From NCBI GenBank assembly GCA_038503035.1, contig JAVSML010001075.1:1-64000 (forward strand): DNA of 64,000 bases. The letters are read 5' to 3'. The DNA is from Crocodylus rhombifer. Taxonomy: Eukaryota; Chordata; Crocodylia; Crocodylidae. Every line of letters begins with the position of its first letter. Position 1 is the stretch's first letter. Made by a program: the position numbers and the translations under genes. Positions 49,438 to 58,762 of the stretch are shown piece after piece. A model generated the notes under the pieces. It did no database searches and was not told where the DNA came from. It saw only the letters and a list, made by a program, of their open reading frames with translations.

Positions 49438-50184
49438 AGGTGGGCGGGACTTCCGGTCCTTGGCCACGCCCCCTTCCCCCTGTATGGTGTGAGACTTCAC
49501 CAGTCCCACCCCTAGCCCCGGTCACATGATGCCAGTCACGTGGCATATGACATCAGCAACTCCGCCCCCAACTCCAGTCACGTGGTGTCTTACATCAGCA
49601 ACTCTGCCCCCACCTCCAGTCACATGGTGTGGACATCAGCAACTCTGCCCTCATACCCCAATCACATGCTGTGTGACACCAGCACCACATGATCCATGAC
49701 ATCAGAAGGACAGCCCATGCAGACCCCCAAAGCCCAACCCCTCAGCCTACAAGAACCGCCCTAGACCATGTGGTGTAGTTATGGCCTATCAGATCCCAGA
49801 CTAATCTAGCCCCCCGCTGGAGCACAGGCGTGGTCTATGGGGTGGCAGGGTGGTGGTATGACCACTCTAACAACCTGCCCCACCACCCACCAGGTCTATC
49901 TGCTTTCCCAAACAACCACTCTGTTTATCTGAGACTGTGCTAAGCCAAGCGGGGCGGATATGGATTCTTTCACAACGCCTGTAGGCCCACTCACTACAAC
50001 CCCAAGACGGCTTTATAGAAAGCGTTACCGTAGAAATAGTTTTGAGGAGGAGACACGGCCCCTTGCCCAAAGACTCTTTGAGATGCCTGACCCTGTTCAG
50101 GAAGATCCAATGAACAGGCAAATGGAGGAGGCCCAGACCCTCGAAGCAGATGTTGAGAATTTGGAAGAGGGTATCTTTGTGCCA
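49438..50184 (+). repeat. Polinton left terminal inverted repeat
   Basis: The sequence matches the complement of 63197-64000. Aligned stretches include CTTGGCCACGCCCCCTTCCC near the tip and TTGGAAGAGGGTATCTTTGT at the inner end, where similarity stops at GCCA (50181-50184). The arm contains a ~42-bp tandem array and the first 75 codons of the spliced gene. It lacks about 95 bp that the right arm has (63490-63585). The outermost 20 or so bases are less clearly paired, so the tip coordinate is approximate. Confidence 0.9.
49530..49690. promoter_or_regulatory. 42-bp tandem array in left TIR (E-box/CRE-like)
   Basis: Copies anchored on GTCAC(G/A)TG occur at 49536, 49578, 49619 and (as ATCACATG) 49661, about 42 bases apart. 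Each includes a TGACATCAGCAACTC-type half and a GCCCCCA run. Two copies keep the perfect E-box CACGTG (49537-49542 and 49579-49584). Their position upstream of the exon at 49960 suggests a promoter/enhancer. Iterated elements near Polinton ends could alternatively serve replication. Function is inferred. Confidence 0.7.
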
Positions 50185-50894
50185 GAGCCTGCATGCCAAG
50201 TAGAGGTCATCGCAGAGGAGAGACCGGTAAGAGATTTGGAGCATGTTTGTGGGGGCACTTGGGTTTTCAGTGTGGGTTCACTCCATGACATGTGTGTGTT
50301 TGGAAGTACTGATTAAACAGCAGCTAACTAACCAAGTCCTTTATTTGAACTCCTCTACAGTTAGATGAAGCCTTTTTAATAACTCCAGAAAACCTACTCA
50401 CCAGTACACAAGAAGGAGGTGTACGCTTTTGCAGAGAACAAAGACCAGATGAGCCTGAGGAGTTCAGAAGACATCTAGCCATTGAATCAACACAAGCTAT
50501 TACATCATGCAAACCTAAAGTCTTTATGAAGTCTCTTGTTTGCGTTTTATTTTATGGCATAATTAAATACTGCTTGAGGAAGAGACCTTTTGACCTATGC
50601 TGGGGCAGCACATTTGACCTAGAGGGTCAAGAAGCCCATGAATGTCTTACTTGGTTAGATGAAGACATAAACAAAAGAATTCAGGAACTTTGCCAGGAAA
50701 TATGTCTTGATAGCATTTTCAATGCTGTTATAACCATTGGATTTGCCAGGAACATTCTCAGAATTACTGTGAAACATTTAATTCAGGTTAGAGAGCTTCT
50801 AAACACTGTGTATTCTGCAGAAGATCCTAATGCTGCCCTTCATGATTTGATCACTGAGGAAGATAAAACACTCATACCCATATTGAACGTTTAA
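49960..50894 (+). CDS. TIR-linked spliced gene, intact, unknown function
   Basis: Exon 1 (49960-50226) begins at an ATG with G at -3 and +4 and encodes 89 codons, starting MDSFTTPVGPLTTTPRRLYR, with an Arg-rich patch and an acidic second half. The donor is CCG|GTAAGAG at 50227. A short intron ends TCCTCTACAG at 50360. Exon 2 (50361-50894) adds 177 codons in the same phase, giving about 266 residues with no interruption. Exon 2 contains a hydrophobic stretch (SLVCVLFYGIIKYC) and an amphipathic helical C-terminus (ITVKHLIQVRELLNTVYS). I do not recognise the family. Its location, upstream of the polymerase at the element's left end, is where adintoviruses keep variable accessory genes. It is the only sizeable gene of the element left intact. 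Exon 1 lies almost wholly in the TIR, so it is duplicated at the other end. Confidence 0.72.
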
Positions 50895-52230
50895 TTGGTA
50901 CTAGAGATTATAAAACCCTGCTTAAGAGATGGGCTTAGCAAAAACTGTTTAAAATGGGGGCTGGGGAGTTATATCTTTTGCTGATCTTGGTGGGAGGGTA
51001 AGGGATGTGAGGTTGTAAAGCACATCAACAGTTTTCTACAGCTAATGTACATTAGCATTTGCTTTAGTGTCTTGGATCTCTAATCACATACAGATAGGAT
51101 TTTTTGTAAAGATAAAACCAATGAGACTTAATGACCACTAGAAATGATAAAAAAAACCTTCAGAGCTCTTCTTGTTTTAAGACTAAAGTAGTTATCTTTT
51201 ACCAAAAGGCCAGCTGTAAAGATAAGGCCAACAAGGCTTAATGGTCACAGGAAATGAAAAACACTTCTTAGAAGAAGGTTTAACAAAAGAAATCACTAAA
51301 TATTATACAAGTTTTTGATGGAAATAAAGACTGAATTTAAAAATATATTCTCACAGATTGTGTATGGTATGGAGTGGCAGGTGTGTATCATAAAGATAAA
51401 CCAGATCAAAATAAATAAATATATAAAAGCTGATCAGATCTCCACATATTTTAAGACTAAAGGGGTGGAGTTGTCATTTAGTGGTGACTATTTTAATACA
51501 GTTAGATTTTACATTATACATACACTATTTTCCTTAATCTGTTATTTAATTTTTTAATACAGAGGACTTACTTATTGTATCATTTCATTTATATTACAAA
51601 GAGCTTATCAGGTGGGGAAGTCCCATGCAATTTTACCACAGCAAGGTAAAAATTATTTTAAAATGGTAGGTTATTTGTGGCTGTGTTACTGTAATCATAC
51701 TAAGTTGTAACAGCTGTTTATTTTCAAACAGTACCTCTTCTTCTAAAACAGAAAAGCAGAACAAGCACATACAGTTGTGTTTTTATCCAGTAGTAAAAGG
51801 TAATTTTTCTGAAATCAGCTTCTGAAACTTTGTTTTTTGTGGGAGGAGAAGCAGTGTGTGTGGGGGAGGTGTTAAGCAAATTTTAAATTTGTAGTGTGCG
51901 AGGAAAGTGAATTCTCAATGCTGAGATGTCAATTTTATATTTCCTAATTGATCACATGCAACACTCCTGAAGAAGAGTGGGAGTCTCTAAAAGCACAAGC
52001 AAAACCCCCCAGAAATGCTCACCCTGCAGATCATAATACACAAGGATCAGAAGACCACCAAGACAGAACAGAAGGGTATGATTCCTCAGAGGAAAACAAG
52101 CCACGTACCTCTTAGAAAACCACATGTAAAAAGACTAGGATTCATACCCCCAAAACAGGTGATCTGGACCCCTTGAATAAGAAACCGAGGACTGATTACT
52201 CATACAATTTAGAGAAAGAGGAGGTCTCTC
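50895..52230. other. AT-rich spacer between TIR gene and polymerase block
   Basis: No gene is recognised. A diverged direct repeat of about 55 bases starts with TGTAAAGATAA at 51107 and again at 51216. A TATA-like ATATATAAAAGCTG lies at about 51419 and could drive the downstream block. Short frames around 51315-51557 are AT-driven. Confidence 0.5.
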
Positions 52231-52234
52231 TCCT

Positions 52235-52480
52235 TTTCTGAAAGATCATGATTATTGTGAAAAAAGAGGATGTATTTTCAGGGTGCGTATAACCATCTTG
52301 CCTTGAAAGATAATGATTATTGTGAAAAAAAAGAGGGTGGGTTTTCAGGGTGGGTATAAATCTTGAAAGATCATGATTATTGTGAAAAAAAGAAGGGGGT
52401 TTGGGGTGGTACTGGTAGGCGTATACATCTCAGAAAGAGTGTGCAGAGAGCCTTGAAAGATCGTGATTACTACCAGAGCG
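52235..52480 (+). repeat. 60-90 bp tandem repeat with repeated peptide
   Basis: The core TGAAAGATCATGATTATTGT recurs at 52239, 52304, 52364 and, diverged, at 52454. The 60- and 90-base spacings keep the reading frame and repeat the peptide LKDHDYCEKK / LKDRDYYQSE. The 65-base spacing does not. Confidence 0.85.
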
Positions 52481-52812
52481 AAAGGGTAAATTTTACTCAG
52501 AGAGGAGGTAGTCTGTGCAACTCGGACAGCAGGCATGGTCTGTATCATAAGAGGGGGAGTCATGGTAAACACAGGGGTAAAAATGGGTGGCAAACCAGCA
52601 AGCGGCTCATGGGGCGAAAAGTAAGGGCCTGGTTAAAGAGGAATGTGGGGAAGGCTAAACACTTGTTGAGGAAAAAAAAAACCAAAAAGAGATCCCCTAG
52701 GGATCCCTCAAACACTTCTCCTCCTTCCAGTCCTGACCCTTCACCAGAACCCCCGGAGCCAGAGAAAGGGGGTGGAAAATATGGTTTAGGAAGCCCATTA
52801 GAGAGTCCCTGA
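52363..52812 (+). CDS. Basic, proline-tailed hypothetical protein or exon
   Basis: An open frame of 149 codons starts within the tandem repeat. The middle is very basic (SKRLMGRKVRAWLKRNVGKA, then LLRKKKTKKRS) and the end is rich in Pro and Ser (SPPSSPDPSPEPPEPEKGGG). It lies just upstream of the polymerase and points the same way. It could be a DNA-binding accessory protein or a 5' exon of the polymerase transcript. A good donor (GCAG|GTGAGAAG at 53069) and acceptor (CCATTACAG at about 53160) further on support splicing in this region. I do not recognise the family, and the ATG is not well supported. Confidence 0.4.
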   Translation: MKDHDYCEKKKGVWGGTGRRIHLRKSVQRALKDRDYYQSERVNFTQRGGSLCNSDSRHGLYHKRGSHGKHRGKNGWQTSKRLMGRKVRAWLKRNVGKAKHLLRKKKTKKRSPRDPSNTSPPSSPDPSPEPPEPEKGGGKYGLGSPLESP

Positions 52813-53159
52813 CATGTACCCCAGCCTCTCAGATCTGACTTTTCACCAGGACCCACAGAGGGGAGATGGTGACTATGACTTAGGAAGACTGTTAGAGGGT
52901 CCCTCAAATGTTCCCTGACCACCTAGGCCTCCCCCACCACCAAGACCTGGAGGGTCAGAGGGTCGGGATAACGAATCTGGTGTAGAAGATAGTTTAGAGG
53001 ATCCCTTAAGCGCCCCTGGGACTTCTGAGTCATCAGAGGATGTTTTACTGGATGTACATATGGTGCAGGTGAGAAGGCAAGAGTGGTCTGTAGCCAGGTT
53101 TGGTGGCACGAGGTACACAGAGGAGCTCCGTTTGTGAATTTGGAGTGTGTGCCATTACA

Positions 53160-56100
53160 GGTGGCATACGAAGCCATAATCCGAGGGGTGGAAGAAATTG
53201 TAGCAGAACTCCGACAGAGATTCACAGGCAATGACTAAGCACAGTTACGTATTCAGGCAGATAGCATGGCAAACTGTTTATACTCACGAGCTATTAATTT
53301 AAACAATTTGACCCCAGAGCTGTTTTTAGAGTGGTTCAGTAACCTGTTAGAGAGATATATTGCTCGATTCGACATTTCAGCTGTTTGTGATTGTTGTGAA
53401 GGGCCGTGGATGTGAAAAAGGTGTCTGGCACGAGAAATTATTGCAATCTTTCTCAGACGTTGTACAGCCACAGCCACACGTGCAGGTTCCGATGTCGTCT
53501 TTGCCTGAGCCCAAACTGCTCTGAAAACATGGGCAGGACACAGAGGTGCCCTAACTGTAACCTGTTCTGTCATTCCAAAGAGTGCTTAGAAAGGCACGTG
53601 GCCCTGGCCTCTGAAAAACAGATTGAATGTCTGACTAAAACTCTGCGCGATAAGTGTAAATCTTATGTGGACAAAAAGCACGAGTGCAAGGGGCAGCAGT
53701 GCAAACAGTGTTATGGGAAAAATCACAGATGTAAACAAACACTGGTGCTTTATGCATCAGATTAAAGAGCTTGAAGAAGGCAAGGGGTACATTTTTTATG
53801 ACTTTGAATGTGTGCAGGAGACGGGGATGCATGTGCCCAACTACATTTTTCCAACAGAGCTAAAGACAGGGGAAAAAAAACCGCAGAAAGCCAAAACCCC
53901 AAAAAGGCTTGTAAAGCTAAGCCCAAAAAGACAGAAAGCACTTGGGAGTTTAAGGGCAAAGAGTGCCTATCTGATTTTATTAAGGTCTTTATGGATAAAA
54001 AGGTCAAGGACTACACCTTCATAGCTCACAACACCAAAGGCTATGATGGTTACTTCGTTGTCAGCCAGTTACTGAAGGAAAAAATGGACATGAAACTAAT
54101 CACTCAGGGTGGTAAACTCATGTGTATTGAAGTGACCAGGCTAGGCATCCATTTCATAGATTCTTTAAACTTTTTGCCAATGAAACTTAGCAGGCTTCCA
54201 CAGGCAATGGATGCAAAGGTTATTTCCCACATTTTTTTTAACACAGCAGAAACCAGAATTATGTGGGGCCTCTCCCAAAGATGGAGTATTACAGCATTGA
54301 AAATATGATGGCTGGTGAGAAAGGACAGTTTTTAGAATGGTATCAGAATAACCGCAATAAGACCTTTGACATGCAAAAGGGGCTGGCCTATTATTGCCAG
54401 CAGGACATAAAAATTTTGAAAGAGGCCTGCTGCCTCTAAAGGGATGAGATTATGAAAATGACACGGCAGGTAGACCAAGTGAAAGTAGATGGTGAACTCC
54501 AAAATGTAGAACGCTGCATAGATCCTTTCCGATACATCACGCTGGCCTCCATCTGCATGGCCATGTACGGGTTTATGTTTTTGGAACCGCAGACCATAGT
54601 GCTTCTCCCCCTGGACAACTATCACAGACAGAAAAAGAGATTTTCAACCCCATCTATTCAGTGGCTAATGTACACTTTGGAGAAAGAACACATTCAAATT
54701 TGACATGCTTTACAGGGTGGGGAATTTCAGGTAGGCCCCTATTTTTTAGACGACTGTGCCAACATTGATGGGGCACCTATGGCGTTTGAATTTAACGGAT
54801 GCTTTTTCCACGGTTGTGTCACTTGCTACAATGAGACAGAACAGAACCCATTGATGGGGACCACCTTTGGGTTTCTGAATTATTAGGCATTGCACAAGAC
54901 CAATTATCTCATGAGAGAGGGGTTTATCATTAGGACCATTTGGGAGCACGAGTGGAGGGCTCTGTTAGAAACAGATAGGGACCTGGCAGATTTTTTAAAC
55001 AGAACCCCGCTGCCTTCTCCACTGGTGCCTAGGGATGCTCTTTTGGGGGGGAGAATTAATGCCATCTGTCTATATTACCAAACTAAACCTGGCGAACAAA
55101 TACACTATTAGGATTTTACCAGTCTTTACCCCTTTATATACAAAACAAAGGAATACCCAGCCAGACACCCTGAAGTCATTTGTGACAATTTCCAACCCCT
55201 GTCGAGCTATTTTGGAATAGCCAGGGTGAAACTGTACCCACCGCAAAACCCTTTTTTTCCTGTGCTACCCACCAGGGTGAATGGGAAACTTATGTTCACG
55301 CTGTGCCACCTCTGCGTGGAAACAAGACAGCAAAGGTGCTACCACACTGATGAAGAGAGGGCCCTCCTGGGTACGTGGTGCACACCAGAATTGAATAAAG
55401 CTAATCGCCAAGGGGTACAGAATAGCTCAATTCTATTAAGTCTGGCATTTTGCCAAGAAGTCTAGCACCCTTTTTTCACAGTACATAAAAATGCACCTCC
55501 GACAGAAGCAGGAAGCCTCAGGGTACCCCGCCTGGCATACTGACCAAGAAAAACGAGAGATACATGGCCAATTTCTTGCAAAAAGAAGGCATAACATTAT
55601 GCCCAGAGCATATCAAACCCAACCCTGCAAAGCGCCAAATACCAAAATTGTTTCTAAATTCTTTGTGGGGTAAATTCGGTCAGAGAACCAACTTGCCCAA
55701 CACCAGCATTGTTAGAGACCCCGAAGAACTCTTTGGCTACCTCTTTTCTCCCACTTATGAAATTTCATCTTGTGCCTTTATTGATGATGAGGCAGCTTGC
55801 ATGTTTTGGAAACACGCCAAAGAGCGTTACACTGGCTCTGGTAACACAAACATCTTTATAGCCTGTTTCACCACCGCTTATGTACGCTTAAAGTTGTACT
55901 AGCCGTTACACAGCTTGCAAGACTGGTGTCTGTACCACGACACAGATTCTGTGATATTTGTGAGCCACGAGAGAGATTGGAACCCCCTGGTAGGTGATTA
56001 TTTAGGCGAGCTCACCAGCGAAATCCCACCAGATGAACACATCACAGAGTTTGTGTCGGCCGGTCTGAAAACCTACGGGTACAAGTTGTCCGGGGGAAAG

Positions 56101-56364
56101 GTTTGCTTGAAGGTCAAAGGGATTACCCTGAATGTGGCCAACAGTGAAAAAGTCAACTTTGAAACCTGCAGAGATCTTGTTCTAGATTACGGGGCAAACC
56201 CTGCTGTGGACACCCCTAAAACAATTGTGATACAACAGCGCTCTATCGTCAAGAACAAAAGCAAGTGGACAATAGAAACCAAAACCTTGAGAAAAATGCA
56301 GAAAGTTGTTTATGACAAAAGGGCCCTCACAGAAAACTTTAACAGCCTCCCCTATGGTTTTTAA
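53160..56364 (+). pseudogene. Protein-primed DNA polymerase B (Polinton), decayed
   Basis: This polymerase replicates linear Polinton genomes by protein priming. In order I see an N-terminal region (VEEIVAELRQRF), a Cys-rich zinc-binding stretch near 53480-53600 (CPNCNLFCHSKECLERH), exonuclease motif I (YDFEC, catalytic Asp and Glu at 53800-53808), exonuclease motif II (AHNTKGYDGYF at about 54025), palm motif A (DFTSLYP at 55112-55132), motif B (NSLWGKFGQ near 55660) and motif C (YHDTDSV at 55933-55953). Catalytic residues are largely kept, but the frame is broken many times: early stops, a frame change between the Cys-rich part and motif I, a stop at 55109-55111 immediately before motif A, and one at 55900-55902 before motif C. 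The stop at 56362-56364 overlaps the ATPase start by 11 bases. Confidence 0.92.
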
Positions 56365-57018
56365 AGATGGATATGCGTTGGAAGCACCCTTTTCTGTGAT
56401 TTTGGCAGGCCCTAGCAACTGTGGTAAAAATTACTTTATAAAAAACCTTTTGCATCACACTGATAAAATGTTATGCCTGAGAATATCGTGTGGTGCTATA
56501 GCTGTTGGCAGCCTTTGTGTAAAGAACTGCTTTGTAAATATCCTTTTATCAAGTTTGTGGAGGGTCTACCGGACAGTCTCAGTGATGACTGCTTCTTCCT
56601 AATAAAATATATCTGGTTGTAGTAGATGATTTGATGGACTCTGCCTGTCACAGCAGCAAAAATCGAGAAAACTTTTACCAAGTACGTGCACCACCGGAGT
56701 CTGAGCATTATGTATATAGTTCAAAATGTTTTCTGGCAAGGGAAAAGGAACCGCACCATTGCCCATAACACAAAATACATGGTCTTGTTTAAAAACCCCA
56801 GGGATAAGCTACCAATAGTGTCCCTGGTGCGGCGGATGTACCCAGGTAAGGCCCAGTTCTTTCTAGAAGCTTTTGAGGATGCCACTAAAACACCTTACGG
56901 GTATCTGGTGGTTGATTTAACCCCGGATACTTTTAGATTAAGAACTGGGCTTTTTCCTCCCAAACAACCGGCTACTTACACTTTTAAAAAAACAGCGGGT
57001 GGGAATAAAAAGAGATGA
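56354..57018 (+). pseudogene. Genome-packaging ATPase (FtsK/HerA-A32 type), decayed
   Basis: This ATPase would drive DNA into the capsid. The Walker A motif GPSNCGKN is at 56408-56431. The Walker B motif VVVDDL at about 56616-56633 is followed by a stretch typical of Polinton ATPases (LSIMYIVQNVFWQGKRNRTI, then MVLFKNPRDKLPIVSLVRRM). Walker A, Walker B and the C-terminal part lie in three different frames, so at least two frameshifts have occurred (about 56470-56610 and 56640-56690). The last 110 codons are open and end at 57018. The start overlaps the end of the polymerase gene, a compact arrangement usual for these elements. Confidence 0.9.
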
Positions 57019-57064
57019 TGTAGTGGCGGCCTCTTCTTAGCTCTCGAGACGGTGGAAGGGGAAC

Positions 57065-57393
57065 ATGTCTAGCTGCGTAAAAAGAAATTTGGCTCTCTTA
57101 AAACTGCTTCTTCGATCCTCCCCACAGCAGAGAAAAGCTATACTCTGCCCGGCCTCTGATGATTTAGTAGTGGCCATTTCAGAAATTGCTCTGAACACCT
57201 TAAAAGGAAACATCCCTTTGACACCGCATCAAATTCACGTGCTGAAAGAGATGCGGGATCATAAAAAACCTAAGTAACAAAAGATTGCATCTTAAAAAAA
57301 AGAAACAGCTGGTGAAACAGTCTGGGGGATTTATTGGACCTCTGCTAAGTTTTGCTCTTCCTCCGATTACGGGGCTTTTGGCTAGCCGGTGAT
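57065..57393 (+). pseudogene. Small conserved Polinton protein, C-terminus shifted
   Basis: The frame 57065-57277 begins SSCVKRNLALLKLLLRSSPQ and contains VVAISEIALNTLKGNIPLTP, a signature I recognise as recurring in Polintons of many animals, usually near the ATPase. It stops at 57277. In another frame just downstream (57279-57393) is the basic and then Gly/Leu-rich hydrophobic end seen in relatives (KKKQLVKQSGGFIGPLLSFA, PPITGLLAS), so a frameshift has separated the two halves. Function is unknown. The hydrophobic tail suggests membrane or capsid association. No homology to a characterised protein is claimed. Confidence 0.75.
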
Positions 57394-58068
57394 GGAGCAC
57401 GCAGAAGAAATGTACCTGGTGCCCAAACACAAGCTGGAACAATTAAGAGCTCCCCCACCACCTCAGGAAAATATCAGAACTGAGGCAACCCACTTATTGG
57501 ATGTTGAAATGAGGGATATTCTCCAAAGACCGGGTTTAGCAGAATATGATAAGGCTATATTGTATGCATCCATGCTTCAGAAATACCTGACCTACATAAA
57601 GCAGGGTGATCTGGACAGAGGGAAATTAACCCTATTTCTGCTGGAACAGACCCTCCTAGAAGCTGGATACCCCCTAGAAACCCCCACAAAACCCGACACA
57701 GTTGTTCAGGAAGTATTGGATAATGTGCATGCCCAATACAGGAAACATGCTAAAGTACTGCTCACTAAGCTGAGCCAGCACAAGGATATTTCTTCTTGGG
57801 ATGATCAAGGGGGTTTTGTCTACAAACGGATGCTCGTCAAGGCGTCTAACATGCTCGACTTGGTCCGGAGAACCCTTCAGACTCACGCCGGGACATCTTT
57901 ATGAAAGCCATAGCCAAGCTGAACGTACCATCTTCTGTTATGGGCAACGTCATGAATCGTGATCATCTGGAACGCCTGAAAGTATCTGACTCAGACCAAG
58001 AAACACCAACAACACTGCCTAAGAAGCAAAAAACTGTCTCTAAAAGCCATTGGCATTTAGACATGTAA
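57392..58068 (+). pseudogene. Conserved Polinton hypothetical protein, late frameshift
   Basis: The ATG at 57392 opens 171 codons beginning MEHAEEMYLVPKHKLEQL, with a helical middle (YASMLQKYLTYIKQGDL) and the segment WDDQGGFVYKRMLVKASNML. Proteins with this opening and a Trp-Asp-x-x-Gly-x-Phe-Val-Tyr segment recur in animal Polintons next to the small protein above. The role is unknown and may be structural. The frame stops at 57902-57904, but a plausible C-terminus rich in Lys and Ser continues in another frame to the TAA at 58066-58068, so a single indel near 57890 seems likely. The start overlaps the end of the previous gene. Confidence 0.72.
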
Positions 58069-58253
58069 AGTTTTACGCTTTGAAATAAACTATTCTATAC
58101 TGCTATAAAGTTTTTGTTTACAGAGGATTTTTTGAATGAAAACATGCACACACATTTAAATAACAACAGCTTTATTTACACAACATCAGCTGAGTGTTTT
58201 ATTTAGACAAAGCATTCATAAAAGTCATAGCAAGAAATACATGTCTGGGCATG
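58069..58253. terminator. Convergent polyadenylation region
   Basis: AATAAA on the plus strand at 58084-58089 lies 16 bases after the last rightward gene. TTTATT at 58171-58176 gives AATAAA on the minus strand, about 80 bases past the stop of the leftward protease gene. The two transcription blocks therefore meet tail to tail here. Confidence 0.75.
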
Positions 58254-58760
58254 TTAAAACATGTTTTGAGCAGGCCTGGCCATGTGGAAATTTTTATATT
58301 TACTTCTTACAAAACGCATCACCACTCTATCATTTTGTGCTAAATCGCCAGAATAATACAAATTTAAAATCTGTTCAGATGATAGCTCCTTGCTACAGTG
58401 GTGCAGGAAAAACACACAATGGTATTCACAGGCAACAGACTGGGGGGTCTTCTAACTGTTTCGTCTGGAAAACAGTGTCGGTAGTGTTCTCATTTAAAAA
58501 CAACATAATGCTTTGAGGAAAGACAGCGCTGTTTGGGGGTGACCATACGAGTCGAAAAATTCTCCACGGTTCCAATCCTCCAAGTAAACAGCCGACCAGC
58601 GTTCTCCGGGTTGATTATGCAGGTGCATGTTGACCACCAAGCTCAGGGGCCTTCTGGGCAGTCGAGTCTTAGGAAGCTAGTCACAGGGGAAAACGTCTAA
58701 GAAAGTTTCTTTGGCATAAGGGTCTGAGGATAAAACCCTGACGAGCTGTTCGGTGTCCAT
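58254..58760 (-). pseudogene. Adenain-like cysteine protease, decayed
   Basis: Homologues mature capsid proteins in adenoviruses and Polintons. The minus-strand ATG at 58758-58760 opens MDTEQLVRVLSSDPYAKETF, followed by a stop after FLDVFPCD. Further on are VVNMHLHNQPGERWSAVYLE and RGEFFDSYGHPP, then a frame change and YHCVFFLHHC with the expected nucleophile region. Where the family has the catalytic His-Trp pair, this copy has Arg-Trp. At least one stop and one frameshift, together with the lost histidine, make it inactive. It begins two bases after the stop of the major capsid gene. Confidence 0.88.
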
Positions 58761-58762
58761 CT

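Noticed and set aside
49530..49690. Regular short repeats as a possible CRISPR array
   Set aside because: The units are directly tandem without unique spacers, lie in a TIR of a eukaryotic element, and have no cas genes nearby.
49960..50894. Bcl-2-like or LxCxE oncoprotein-like identity for the TIR gene
   Set aside because: Adintoviruses can carry such accessory genes, but I see neither BH1/BH2 motifs nor a true Leu-x-Cys-x-Glu motif (the ELCQEIC stretch has the wrong spacing). The function is left open.
52560..52922. 120-codon minus-strand frame
   Set aside because: It is the antisense of the basic/proline-rich frame at 52363-52812 and extends only because of composition.
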